Program-made: the position numbers and the translations under genes
The notes under the pieces: generated by a model
Told to the model about the DNA's origin: nothing
Database searches by the model: none
The model's input: only the letters and a program-made list of their open reading frames with translations
In this document: one piece after another, positions 32,243 through 40,005 of the stretch
How positions within the stretch are numbered: the stretch's first letter is position 1
Layout of the letters: every line of letters starts with the position of its first letter
From: DASXYG01 sp036502625
GTDB lineage: Bacteria > Actinomycetota > Actinomycetes > Streptosporangiales > Streptosporangiaceae
Reading direction: 5' to 3'
DNA: 64,000 bases
NCBI GenBank assembly: GCA_036502625.1
Contig: DASXYG010000114.1
Location: 34,255 to 98,254 of the forward strand

Positions 32243-34558
32243 GTGTCCCGAGCGAACGTGGCGCGCGCCCTTCTGGCGCTCGTCATCATCGGCATCTCCG
32301 CGTACTTCGCCTACGCCGAACCGGCGAAGCTGGGGCTCGATCTGCGGGGCGGCACGCAGATCGTGCTGGAGACGCGCGACTCGCCGCACGCCAAGGCGAC
32401 GTCCGCGTCCACCGACCGCGCGCTCGAGGTGCTGCGCAAACGCGTCGACGCGCTGGGCGTCGCCGAGCCGACCCTCAGCCGTACGGGCGACAAGCGCATC
32501 ATCGTGGAGCTGCCCGGCGTACAGGATCCGCGGCAGGCGGCCGAGGTGATCGGCCGTACCGCGCAGCTCACGTTCCACCCGGTCAAGGAGGCCGTGCCCG
32601 CCTCTGACAAGAAGGCGAAACCCGGGAAGGGCGAGGTGATCATCCCGGACGAGGGCGGGCAGCGGCTGCGGCTCGGACCCGCGGGGCTGACCGGCGAGGG
32701 CGTCGGCGACGCGAAGGCCGGGCTGGATCAGCAGATGGGCGCCGAATGGCAGGTCAGCGTCGACTTCAAGGGCGACGGCGAGCGGAAATGGGTGAAGCTC
32801 ACCGGTGACGCCGCCTGCGAGCGGCCGGGCGACCCGAGGCGCCGCGTCGCGATCGTCCTGGACGACAAGGTCATCTCCTCACCGCAAGTCGACCCGAGCG
32901 TGGCGTGCGACGTCGGCATCACCGGCGGGTCGACGCAGATCACCGGGCAGTTCAGCGACGCCGAGGCCAAGGACCTCGCGGCGCTGATCCAAGGCGGCGC
33001 GCTGCCCGTGCCGGTCGACGTGATCGAGCAGCGCACGGTCGGCCCGACGCTCGGCGCGGACGCGATCAAGGCCAGCGGCGGGGCCGCCGTGATCGGCGTC
33101 GTCGCGACGGCGCTGTTCATCGCGGTCGTGTACCGGCTGGTCGGCGGGCTGGCCGCGATCTCGCTGGCCTGCTACGCGGTGCTGTCGTACGCGGCGCTCG
33201 TCCTCCTCGGCGCGACCCTCACCCTGCCCGGACTCGCGGGGTTCGTGCTGGCGATCGGCATGGCGGTGGACGCCAACGTGCTGATCTTCGAACGCGCGAG
33301 GGAAGAGTACGCACGGTCGAAACGCATGCTCGACGCCTTCCGTGTCGGGACGAAGCAGGCGTGGAGCGCGATCGTCGACTCGAACGTGACCACGCTGCTC
33401 GCCGCCGGGCTGCTGTTCTACCTGGCGTCCGGGCCGGTCAAGGGGTTCGGCGTCACGCTCGCGATCGGCGTGTTCGCGTCCATGGTGTCGGCGCTGCTCA
33501 TCGCCCGGGTGCTGGTGGAGTTCGCGCTGCGGCGGAAGGTCGTGCAGCGGCATCCGAAGGTGACGGGGCTGCACGACATCGGCGGTGTCCGCCGCCGGCT
33601 GCTGCGCCGCAACCCGGACCTGATGCGCCGCGGCCGCATGTGGCTGGTGCTGTCCGGGGTGATCGCGCTCGTCGCGCTCGCCGGGATCGCCGTACGCGGC
33701 GTCAACCTGGGCGTCGAGTTCACCGGCGGGCGGCTGGTCGAGTACGCGACGAGCACCCCTGTGAAGGTGGAGCAGGCGCGCGAGGCGGTCAGCGACGCCG
33801 GGTTCCCGCGCGCGGTCGTGCAGACGTCGGACCAGAACATCGCCGTACGCACGGAGAACCTCACGAACAACGAGGTCGTGCACATCCAGTCGGCGCTGGA
33901 GAAGGTCGGCGGCGACGTCACGAAGGAGCGGGACGAGAAGATCGGCCCGAGCCTCGGCGTGGAGCTGTTGCGCAACGCGCTGGTCGCGCTCGGCCTCGCG
34001 CTCGCCGCGCAGCTCGCCTACCTGGCCGTACGGTTCCGGTGGAGCTTCGCGGTCGGCGCGATCATCGGCATGTTCCACGTGGTGCTGGTGATCCTCGGGC
34101 TGTTCGCCTGGATGGGGAAGACGCTCGACGGGGTGTTCCTCGCCGCGCTGATGACCGTCATCGGCTACGCGGTCAACGACACCGTGGTGGTCCTCGACCG
34201 GGTGCGCGAGGAGTGGGGCGCGAACCGCACGGGGCGGCTGCCCGCGATGATGAACAGCGCGATCCTGCACACCCTGCCCCGGACGTTCAGTACGGGCATG
34301 GGCGCCACGTTCATCCTCGCGGCGCTGGCGATCCTCGGCGGCGACTCCCTGACGGACTTCGCCTTGGCGGTCCTCGCGGGCATCGTCGTCGGCCACTGGT
34401 CCACGGTCTTCACCACCGGACCGCTGACACTGTGGCTGGAACGCTTCTCCAAGGCCCCGCCCCCGATGCCGAAGAAGCAGGCCAAGGCGGGCCCGGACGG
34501 CCGCCCCCGCCCGAAGCGGCCGACACCCCGGGACCGCGACAGCGGCGCGGTGGTGTAG
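32243..34558 (+). CDS. secDF: Fused SecDF protein-export membrane protein
   Basis: 771 aa from GTG 32243 with GGAGG 7 bases ahead. The SecD half has TM1 then LGLDLRGGTQIVLE, the periplasmic P1 domain, and TM2-6 with GFVLAIGMAVDANVLIFERAREE. The SecF half starts near residue 460 with GVNLGVEFTGGRLVEY and includes GYAVNDTVVVLDRVREE. The proton-channel Asp residues in MAVDANVL and YAVNDTVVV are intact. SecDF pulls exported proteins across the membrane using proton flow. The single-chain fusion suggests a second copy besides the usual separate secD and secF (which would be elsewhere). Expression is probably coupled to the RAPP peptide upstream. A strong hairpin follows. Confidence 0.95.
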   Translation: MSRANVARALLALVIIGISAYFAYAEPAKLGLDLRGGTQIVLETRDSPHAKATSASTDRALEVLRKRVDALGVAEPTLSRTGDKRIIVELPGVQDPRQAAEVIGRTAQLTFHPVKEAVPASDKKAKPGKGEVIIPDEGGQRLRLGPAGLTGEGVGDAKAGLDQQMGAEWQVSVDFKGDGERKWVKLTGDAACERPGDPRRRVAIVLDDKVISSPQVDPSVACDVGITGGSTQITGQFSDAEAKDLAALIQGGALPVPVDVIEQRTVGPTLGADAIKASGGAAVIGVVATALFIAVVYRLVGGLAAISLACYAVLSYAALVLLGATLTLPGLAGFVLAIGMAVDANVLIFERAREEYARSKRMLDAFRVGTKQAWSAIVDSNVTTLLAAGLLFYLASGPVKGFGVTLAIGVFASMVSALLIARVLVEFALRRKVVQRHPKVTGLHDIGGVRRRLLRRNPDLMRRGRMWLVLSGVIALVALAGIAVRGVNLGVEFTGGRLVEYATSTPVKVEQAREAVSDAGFPRAVVQTSDQNIAVRTENLTNNEVVHIQSALEKVGGDVTKERDEKIGPSLGVELLRNALVALGLALAAQLAYLAVRFRWSFAVGAIIGMFHVVLVILGLFAWMGKTLDGVFLAALMTVIGYAVNDTVVVLDRVREEWGANRTGRLPAMMNSAILHTLPRTFSTGMGATFILAALAILGGDSLTDFALAVLAGIVVGHWSTVFTTGPLTLWLERFSKAPPPMPKKQAKAGPDGRPRPKRPTPRDRDSGAVV

Positions 34559-34564
34559 CCGTGG

Positions 34565-34602
34565 ACCGTGGGCGCCGGGATGCCCGTTCCGGCGCCCACG
34601 GT
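34565..34602. terminator. Bidirectional hairpin between secDF and toxin gene
   Basis: Arms ACCGTGGGCGCCGG and CCGGCGCCCACGGT pair perfectly over 14 bp with a 10-base loop. It lies between convergent stop codons (34558 and 34605), so it can terminate both genes. No U-tract. Confidence 0.7.
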
Positions 34603-34604
34603 GG

Positions 34605-35018
34605 TCATACGGTGATGAGCGGGATACGGAAGTCCGCCGCGTCCGCGAGCATCTTGATGTCGTCCGGGTCGGACGTGACGGCGGCGGCGCCGCTCGCCAT
34701 GGCGAGCACCACGACCGCCGCGTCGACGATGTCGCTCGTACCGCTTCTCGCGAGCAGCCCGCCTACGTCTTTCGCGGTCTCGACGGTGAACGGCACGATG
34801 ACGCTCGCGTTCCGCAGGGTCGCCAGATCGCGCTGGCGGGGGTCCTCCCGCCATACCTGGGCGAACACCACGGACGGGATGAGGGGCCGCACCCCACGGC
34901 CGGAAGCCTCACGGCATTCCGCAAGCACCTTGCTGTGCGACTTGGTGTCGACCTGGATCAGTGCCCCGGCGTCGAGGACCATTGGGCGCTTCCGGTTGAA
35001 CCGGCGATCCTTTCTCAT
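34605..35018 (-). CDS. PIN-domain toxin (VapC-like)
   Basis: 137 aa from ATG 35018, overlapping the antitoxin stop by 4 bases. PIN-fold acidic residues: D16 in MVLDAGALIQVD, D96 and D99 in TSDIVDAAV, and D117 in AVTSDPDDI. The position usually held by Glu is VFAQVWRED; Q is common in this actinobacterial subgroup. PIN toxins are Mg-dependent RNases acting on tRNA or rRNA when the antitoxin is degraded. The pairing with a ribbon-helix-helix type antitoxin and an upstream operator supports a toxin-antitoxin module; the exact target is unknown. Confidence 0.85.
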   Translation of the reverse strand: MRKDRRFNRKRPMVLDAGALIQVDTKSHSKVLAECREASGRGVRPLIPSVVFAQVWREDPRQRDLATLRNASVIVPFTVETAKDVGGLLARSGTSDIVDAAVVVLAMASGAAAVTSDPDDIKMLADAADFRIPLITV

Positions 35019-35338
35019 TCGGCGTCCTCCCCGTCGCCCCAGCCGCCGCGCAGGCGGGCGAGCGCGGCAAGCCGGGCCCGCTCGTCCTCTGGGGTCTCGG
35101 GAAGGCCGACGCCCGCCGCGTTCAGGTCCCGCCTGGCCTGCTCGACCGTCTCCTTGTCGAACTCGCCGTAAGTCGCGACGTATTCGTCGAACGCCTTCCG
35201 CGCCTCGGCGAGCCCGGCGAGTTCGTCGGCGGCCCAGGTCAGCCACGCCGAAAGCGTCATGCCCTCGTATGCGGCGGCCCGCTCGGCCCGCTCGGCAACG
35301 GATTCGTCCAGGGACACGCTGTACTTCCTGACGGCCAT
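35015..35338 (-). CDS. Ribbon-helix-helix-type antitoxin of PIN toxin
   Basis: 107 aa from ATG 35338. The N-terminus AVRKYSVSLDESVAERAERAAAYEGMTLSAWLTWAADE has the beta-strand plus two-helix pattern of a CopG/RHH DNA-binding domain. The remaining 60 residues are charged and helical, suited to wrapping the toxin. The next gene is the PIN toxin with ATGA overlap. TATCCT (35349-35344 on the minus strand) ends 5 bases before the ATG, suggesting a leaderless transcript. The dyad at 35357-35378 would serve autoregulation. Confidence 0.85.
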   Translation of the reverse strand: MAVRKYSVSLDESVAERAERAAAYEGMTLSAWLTWAADELAGLAEARKAFDEYVATYGEFDKETVEQARRDLNAAGVGLPETPEDERARLAALARLRGGWGDGEDAE

Positions 35339-35356
35339 GTCCACAGGATACGCCCT

Positions 35357-35378
35357 CAGTAGCACCGTGGTGCTACTG
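35357..35378. promoter_or_regulatory. Toxin-antitoxin operator
   Basis: A 10-2-10 inverted repeat, CAGTAGCACC-GT-GGTGCTACTG, is centred about 30 bases upstream of the antitoxin start and just upstream of its putative -10 box. TAGCAC-type half-sites suit an RHH dimer pair. Inferred as the autoregulatory operator. Confidence 0.7.
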
Positions 35379-35391
35379 ACGATGGGCGGTT

Positions 35392-35510
35392 CAAGTTGCG
35401 CTAACACGATCACTCCTCGGATTGGGGGGTTCACCGGCCCGCGACCCCGGGCCGCGCCGACGCTCACGGCGTCAGCGAGTGATCACCGTACGAGATAAAG
35501 CCGCAACTTG
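35392..35510. repeat. Nested inverted repeats beside the toxin-antitoxin module
   Basis: CAAGTTGCG (35392-35400) is matched by CGCAACTTG (35502-35510). Inside it GATCACTC (35408-35415) is matched by GAGTGATC (35477-35484). The loop contains a GC-rich stretch. It may be a terminator structure for the flippase-like gene (stop at 35515), a second operator, or the scar of an insertion. Confidence 0.5.
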
Positions 35511-35514
35511 CCAC

Positions 35515-36459
35515 TTAGTTTTTAGCGGGAGTGTCTTTTGTCCGAGAAGGTCGTTTCCCCGTGGCCGCGGCGGCACCCGCGAGCGTCAGGTCGGCGATGA
35601 CCAGGAGCAGGCGCGACGCCAGCGACACCACGATGGCCCCGCCGGAGCCGAGGACCGGGGACAGGGCGGCGGCCAGGGCGACGTCGCGTACGCCCGCGCC
35701 CGCCGGGACGATCACCACGAGGAACCCGGCGCAGAACGCCAGCGCGAAACCCCCGACGGCCAGCGGGAGCGCACGCCAGGTCGTGGTGCCGATGCCGAGG
35801 ACGAGCAGCCAGGTGTGCAGGCCGTACGCCAGCCACGCGGCCAGCGACCAGCCGAACGCGCGGGCCACGTCGCGCAGCCGCAGCGGCTTCTCCATCGCGG
35901 GGCGCCGCGCCAGCCTGAGCACGCGCGCCAGGATCGGGTTCAGCACCCGCGGGTACAGGAACGCGACGATCACCGGGGCGAGGAGCAGCAGCCAGCGGTA
36001 GCGGTCGGCGACGTCGCCGGCGAAGACGGGGATCGTGACCGCGGCGACGAACAGGCCGCTGGCCAGGTTCACGACCATGACCAGGATCGACGCGGTGGCG
36101 GCGCGCGTACGCGGGACGTCGTGGTCGCGGGCGAGCTCCATCTGCGCGAGCACCGGCCACACCGAGCCGGGGAGGTACTTCCCGAGCTGCGACACCAGGA
36201 ACACCCGCCCGGCCGCGCGCGCGGGCAGCCGGGAGCCGAGGTCGGCGAGCAGCGACCGCCACATCGCCGCGGACGCGATCAGCGCGAGCGCCGCCGCGAG
36301 GAACGACGCGACCAGCCACCAGGGGTCGAGCCGGTCGAGCACCGGGCGTACGTCCTGCCACCTGTTCGCCACCGTGATGCCGCCGAGCACCAGCGCGACC
36401 AGCACGAACACGACGCGCAGCCAGCGGCTCCGCAGCGCGCGGACGAGGGCGTCCCTCAC
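35515..36459 (-). CDS. Flippase-like membrane protein (LPG synthase TM-domain family, UPF0104)
   Basis: 314 aa from GTG 36459, overlapping the methyltransferase stop (GTGA). About eight hydrophobic helices are present. The family motifs WWLVASFLAAALALIASAAMWRSLL, VFLVSQLGKYLPGSVWPVLAQMELAR and FLVVIVPAGAGVRDVAL belong to the lysylphosphatidylglycerol-synthase transmembrane family. Without the synthase domain such proteins are thought to move lipids or lipid-linked sugars. Context with a methyltransferase and several glycosyltransferases suggests a role in envelope glycolipid handling. It uses a TAA stop. Confidence 0.85.
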   Translation of the reverse strand: MRDALVRALRSRWLRVVFVLVALVLGGITVANRWQDVRPVLDRLDPWWLVASFLAAALALIASAAMWRSLLADLGSRLPARAAGRVFLVSQLGKYLPGSVWPVLAQMELARDHDVPRTRAATASILVMVVNLASGLFVAAVTIPVFAGDVADRYRWLLLLAPVIVAFLYPRVLNPILARVLRLARRPAMEKPLRLRDVARAFGWSLAAWLAYGLHTWLLVLGIGTTTWRALPLAVGGFALAFCAGFLVVIVPAGAGVRDVALAAALSPVLGSGGAIVVSLASRLLLVIADLTLAGAAAATGKRPSRTKDTPAKN

Positions 36460-37310
36460 GGCGACGCGGGCCCGCGCGGCGCGCGGGACGCGGCCTCGCG
36501 GGCCGGGGTGGGGACGCGCCGCGGCGGCCAGGCGGTGTGCGGGCCGAGGGGGGCGCGGGGGCGCTTGGTGGCCACCCAGATGTACGTCGGGACCACCGGC
36601 AGCGCGGCGCGGACCGCCGTACGGGGCAGCCGGGCGACCGGGCCGGGCGCGACGTCCTCCGAGGCGAAGCGGCCGGGGTCGCCGAGCACCGGGAGGCTGT
36701 AGTCCCACACGAACCATCCGGCGAGCATGCGGCGCAGCCCGCCGCGGGTGCGGAACCGCTCGTGGTAGTGGTCGCCGCGCCCGGCCGCGCGCATGTACGC
36801 GTCGGACAGCGCGGGCGGGAGGTAGGACAGGAACGGCAGCTTGTAGTGCGGTTCCATGACGCCGAGCCGGTTGCCGAGGCCGAGGTAGAGCACGCCGTCG
36901 TCGGACAGCACGCGGTGCATCTCCGCGAGGATGGCGTCGGGGTCGAGGACGTGCTCGTAGATGTGGTTGAACACGAGGACGTCGACGCCGCCGTCGGGGA
37001 ACGGCAGCCGCTCGCCGTCGCCGCAGCAGAACGCGACGCGCTCGCCGAACCGCTCGTGCGCCTTCCGCAGCCCGGGGACGTCGACGTCGACACCGAGGGT
37101 GCGCGCGGCGCCCGCGGCGGCGAGCTCGTCGGCGATGAACCCGGCGGAGCAGCCGATGTCGGCGACGGTGAGCCCGCCGAGGTCGTCGCGGCCGAGGAAG
37201 TGCCGCAGCACCGCGATGATCTTCCGGGCCTTCTGCCGCCGCTTCTCCTCGTCGAGCATCGCGCCCATCAGCTCGGAGTATTCGAGCTGGGCGGTGCGCT
37301 GTCTGGCCAT
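36456..37310 (-). CDS. Class I SAM-dependent methyltransferase
   Basis: 284 aa from ATG 37310. SAM-binding motif VADIGCSAGFIADELAAAG, acidic residue in LGVDVDVPGLRKAHE, FCCGDGERLPFPDGGVDVLVFNHIYEHV and LSDDGVLYLGLGNRLG are the usual Methyltransf_11 features. The C-terminal region with YIWVATKRP resembles methyltransferases that act on lipid-linked or glycan intermediates. It is coupled to the flippase-like gene by a 4-base overlap. The substrate is not known. The ribosome site is weak. Confidence 0.85.
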   Translation of the reverse strand: MARQRTAQLEYSELMGAMLDEEKRRQKARKIIAVLRHFLGRDDLGGLTVADIGCSAGFIADELAAAGAARTLGVDVDVPGLRKAHERFGERVAFCCGDGERLPFPDGGVDVLVFNHIYEHVLDPDAILAEMHRVLSDDGVLYLGLGNRLGVMEPHYKLPFLSYLPPALSDAYMRAAGRGDHYHERFRTRGGLRRMLAGWFVWDYSLPVLGDPGRFASEDVAPGPVARLPRTAVRAALPVVPTYIWVATKRPRAPLGPHTAWPPRRVPTPAREAASRAPRGPASP

Positions 37311-37405
37311 CGCAGAAACGATACCGGCGCCACGCCCCCGGCAGGCCCGTACGCCCGGACGCGGACGACCGCCGAACCGGGCCGGTTCTGGGCCATGATG
37401 GCGCC

Positions 37406-37927
37406 ATGTCAACGACCGACGCCCTGAGCCCCGGCCCGTACCACCGCCGCCTCGACCCCTTGGTCGGCACCTGGCAGGCCGTCAAGACCAACTACATCCT
37501 CGGCGACGAGCCCATCGTCACCACCGACTTCACGGTCACCACCCGGTGGATCGAGGAGACCGCGGGCCATTTCCTGGAGGAGCGGTCCACCGGCACGCTG
37601 GGCGGCGCCGCGTACTACCGGCTCGGCGTCCTCGGGTTCTCCAACATCGACCGCCGGTACGAGTGGACGACCTTCGACAGCGTCACCCCGACCGCGATGA
37701 CGTACCGCGGCCCGGCGCTCACCGAGGTTACGTCCGTGCTGTCGGTGCCCGGCGAGTTCACCGACCCGGGCGTGCTCGGCCCGGAGTTCGCCGGCCGGAC
37801 GATCCCGATGCGCACGGAGATCACCATCGACCCGGGCGGCCGGCACGTGTTCGACCTGTTCTTCACCCCGCCCGGGCAGGCGGAGCGGCTGGTGGACCGG
37901 GTCGTCTACGACCGCAGGCTCAGGTGA
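37406..37927 (+). CDS. DUF1579 family protein
   Basis: 173 aa from ATG 37406. LDPLVGTWQAV near the start, GHFLEERSTGTLGG, DRRYEWTTFDSVTPTAMTYRG and the C-terminal RVVYDRR belong to the DUF1579 beta-barrel family, whose function is undetermined. No signal peptide. CATGAT ends 7 bases before the ATG, so a leaderless transcript is possible. It converges on the family-4 glycosyltransferase with an 8-base overlap at the stop codons. Confidence 0.75.
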   Translation: MSTTDALSPGPYHRRLDPLVGTWQAVKTNYILGDEPIVTTDFTVTTRWIEETAGHFLEERSTGTLGGAAYYRLGVLGFSNIDRRYEWTTFDSVTPTAMTYRGPALTEVTSVLSVPGEFTDPGVLGPEFAGRTIPMRTEITIDPGGRHVFDLFFTPPGQAERLVDRVVYDRRLR

Positions 37928-39026
37928 CCGGCGCCAGGCCGGTCAGCTCGCTGACGTAGACGGACCAGTACGGCCCGGGGTCCACCCGGCGCACCCCCGC
38001 GCGCAGCCGTTCCGGCTCGCCCTCGCCGTAGAAGCGGGTGATCGCGGCGGCGAGGGCGGTGTCGTCGCCGGGGGCGCAGAGCAGGCCGTCGACGCCGTCG
38101 CGCACGTGGTCGGCGAGCGCACCGGCCCGCGTGGCGATCACCGGGAGGCCGTGCTCGAAGCCCAGCCAGGCGTTCTGTGTGGAGGTGGCCGAGCGGTACG
38201 GCAGCACGAGCGCGTCGGCGCCGGCGAACAGCCCCGGCACGTCAGCGGCGGGCACGTACCCCGGCCGCAGCTCCACACGGTCGTCCAGGCCGAGCTCGGT
38301 GACCAGCCGCGACGTCTCGTCCGTGCCGCCCCAGAACTCCCCGGCCACGGTGAGCCGCACGTCGCCCGGCCCCCGCGCCAGCGCCCGCAGCAGCACGTCA
38401 AGGCCCTTGTACGGCCGCACGATCCCGAAGAACAGCAGCCGCCGCCGCACCTCGTACGACCCCGCGCCGCCGTCCGTGCCCGCGCCGCCAGGCAGGTGCG
38501 GCGGCAGCGGCACGACCCGTACGGGGACCCGGTCGCCCGTCAGCCCCCGGGCCAGCGCGGCCTGGGACTCGGAGTGGGCGAGGACCCCGGATACGCGGCG
38601 CAGCAGCGTGCGCATCAGCGTGACGTCCACCGCGCGCCGCTCGTGCGGCAGCACGTTGTGGCACAGCGCGACCGTGCGCACACCGGTGCCGCGCGCGCCC
38701 GCCAGGATGCCGAGGTACGGGGGCACCTGCACCGGGCTGAGCACGACCAGGACCAGGAGGTCGGCCCACCGGCCGATGCGCCGCCCGTGCCGGATCCAGC
38801 CGTCCGGCCGCCGCCACGACAGGTCGCGGCGGGTGGCCGGGAACGGCTCGCCCTCGGGCGCGTCGACGGTCTGCCGCCCCGGGTACAGCAGCGCGGGGTA
38901 CTGCGCCGACCACGACTCGATCACCACGTCGTGCGAGGCCGCGCGCAGGCGGTGCGCGAGCTCGGTGGTGTGCTGCGCGCCGCCCCCCTTGTACGGGTAC
39001 GCGGGGCCCACGATCGCGATCTTCAC
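37920..39026 (-). CDS. Family 4 glycosyltransferase (GT-B)
   Basis: 368 aa from ATG 39026. The N-terminal half begins IAIVGPAYPYKGGGAQHTTELAHRL. The C-terminal Rossmann half has LLFFGIVRPYKGLDVLLRAL (donor phosphate-binding), RVELRPGYVPAADVPGLFAGADALVLPY and the E-x7-E-like segment FEHGLPVIATRAGALADHV. A retaining nucleotide-sugar transferase is expected. It is followed downstream by DUF1579 in the opposite direction and preceded by the GtrB-like GT2 gene 7 bases away, probably one operon with it for glycan assembly. Confidence 0.9.
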   Translation of the reverse strand: MKIAIVGPAYPYKGGGAQHTTELAHRLRAASHDVVIESWSAQYPALLYPGRQTVDAPEGEPFPATRRDLSWRRPDGWIRHGRRIGRWADLLVLVVLSPVQVPPYLGILAGARGTGVRTVALCHNVLPHERRAVDVTLMRTLLRRVSGVLAHSESQAALARGLTGDRVPVRVVPLPPHLPGGAGTDGGAGSYEVRRRLLFFGIVRPYKGLDVLLRALARGPGDVRLTVAGEFWGGTDETSRLVTELGLDDRVELRPGYVPAADVPGLFAGADALVLPYRSATSTQNAWLGFEHGLPVIATRAGALADHVRDGVDGLLCAPGDDTALAAAITRFYGEGEPERLRAGVRRVDPGPYWSVYVSELTGLAPVT

Positions 39027-39033
39027 AGCGGCC

Positions 39034-39975
39034 CTAGTCGTCGCCGCGCGAGCGCACGATGAGGTCGGCCAGCAGCGCGAGCGACCCGATGAGCAGCCCG
39101 GTGACGAAGATCAGCACGGTGTTGATCGCGAAGTACAGCGGGTGCATGAACTGGTCGAAGATGCCCTTGAGGACGCCCAGGGTGATCAGCGTCAGCGCCG
39201 GCGGCATGAGCACCTTGAGCGGGTTGAAGTACATGATCATCCGCAGCACCTGGAGGATGTAGCGGTAGGCGTCCTTCACGAACTTGAACTTCGACTTGCC
39301 GGCGCGCTTGAAGTAGTCGATCGGCACGAACTTCACGTCGTGCTGGTTGGAGATGAACGCCAGCGTGATCGTGGTCGTGCAGGAGAACCCGGGCGGCAGC
39401 AGCCTGAGGTACGGCAGGGACACCTCGCGGCGGAACGCGCGCAGCCCCGAGTTGAGGTCCGGGATCGGCACCCCGGCCAGCCACTCCGCGATCTTGCGGA
39501 TCATCCACTTCGCGGGCACCCGCAGGAACTTGTGCGTGCCCTCCTCCGACGTACGGGCGCCGACGATCTGGTCGATCGTGTCGTCGTCCTCGAGCATGCG
39601 GACGAGCTCGGGGATGCGCTCGTTGGGGTAGCTCATGTCGGCGTCGGTCCACACGACGATCCGGCCGCGCGCCTGCCGCGTGCCGATGCGGCGGCTGGTG
39701 CCGGAGCCGCCGTTGCGCCGGAAGTGCACGACCCGGAGGTTCGGGTAGTCCGGCGCGATCTCCTCCAGCCGGGCGAGGGTGTCGTCGGTGGAGGCGTCGT
39801 CGAGGGCGAGCAGTTCGTACGTGTAGCCGCTGGCGTCCATGGTCTTGCAGATGCGCTCGACCTCGATCGCGACGTGGTCGCGCTCGTTGTAGCAGGGCAG
39901 CACGATCGAGATGCGCGGGTCGCTCGCCTGGTCGGCGGCGGGGGTGCCGGGGTCGTCGAACGCGGAAGGGCTCAC
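39034..39975 (-). CDS. Polyprenyl-phosphate-type family 2 glycosyltransferase with two C-terminal helices
   Basis: 313 aa from GTG 39975. GT-A motifs: ISIVLPCYNERDHVAIEVERI, LLALDDASTDDTLARL, VVHFRRNGGSGTSRRIGTRQARG and WTDADMSYPNERI (DxD). The C-terminal helices at about 235-260 and 270-305 match DPM1/GtrB-like enzymes that load a sugar onto undecaprenyl or decaprenyl phosphate. Such donors feed GT-C type membrane transferases, and a large membrane protein of that kind is the next gene upstream. The acceptor assignment is inferred. Confidence 0.9.
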   Translation of the reverse strand: MSPSAFDDPGTPAADQASDPRISIVLPCYNERDHVAIEVERICKTMDASGYTYELLALDDASTDDTLARLEEIAPDYPNLRVVHFRRNGGSGTSRRIGTRQARGRIVVWTDADMSYPNERIPELVRMLEDDDTIDQIVGARTSEEGTHKFLRVPAKWMIRKIAEWLAGVPIPDLNSGLRAFRREVSLPYLRLLPPGFSCTTTITLAFISNQHDVKFVPIDYFKRAGKSKFKFVKDAYRYILQVLRMIMYFNPLKVLMPPALTLITLGVLKGIFDQFMHPLYFAINTVLIFVTGLLIGSLALLADLIVRSRGDD

Positions 39976-40005
39976 GACCCGCGAGGATACCCCGTGGCCC
40001 GCTCC

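Noticed and set aside
34605..35246. Toxin start further upstream, giving 213 residues
   Set aside because: The extra residues are Arg-rich and lie inside the antitoxin gene; ATG 35018 overlaps the antitoxin stop by 4 bases as usual.
36456..36458. Methyltransferase and flippase-like protein as a single fused gene
   Set aside because: The stop TGA at 36456-36458 is intact and overlaps a GTG start for the second protein, so they are two coupled genes.
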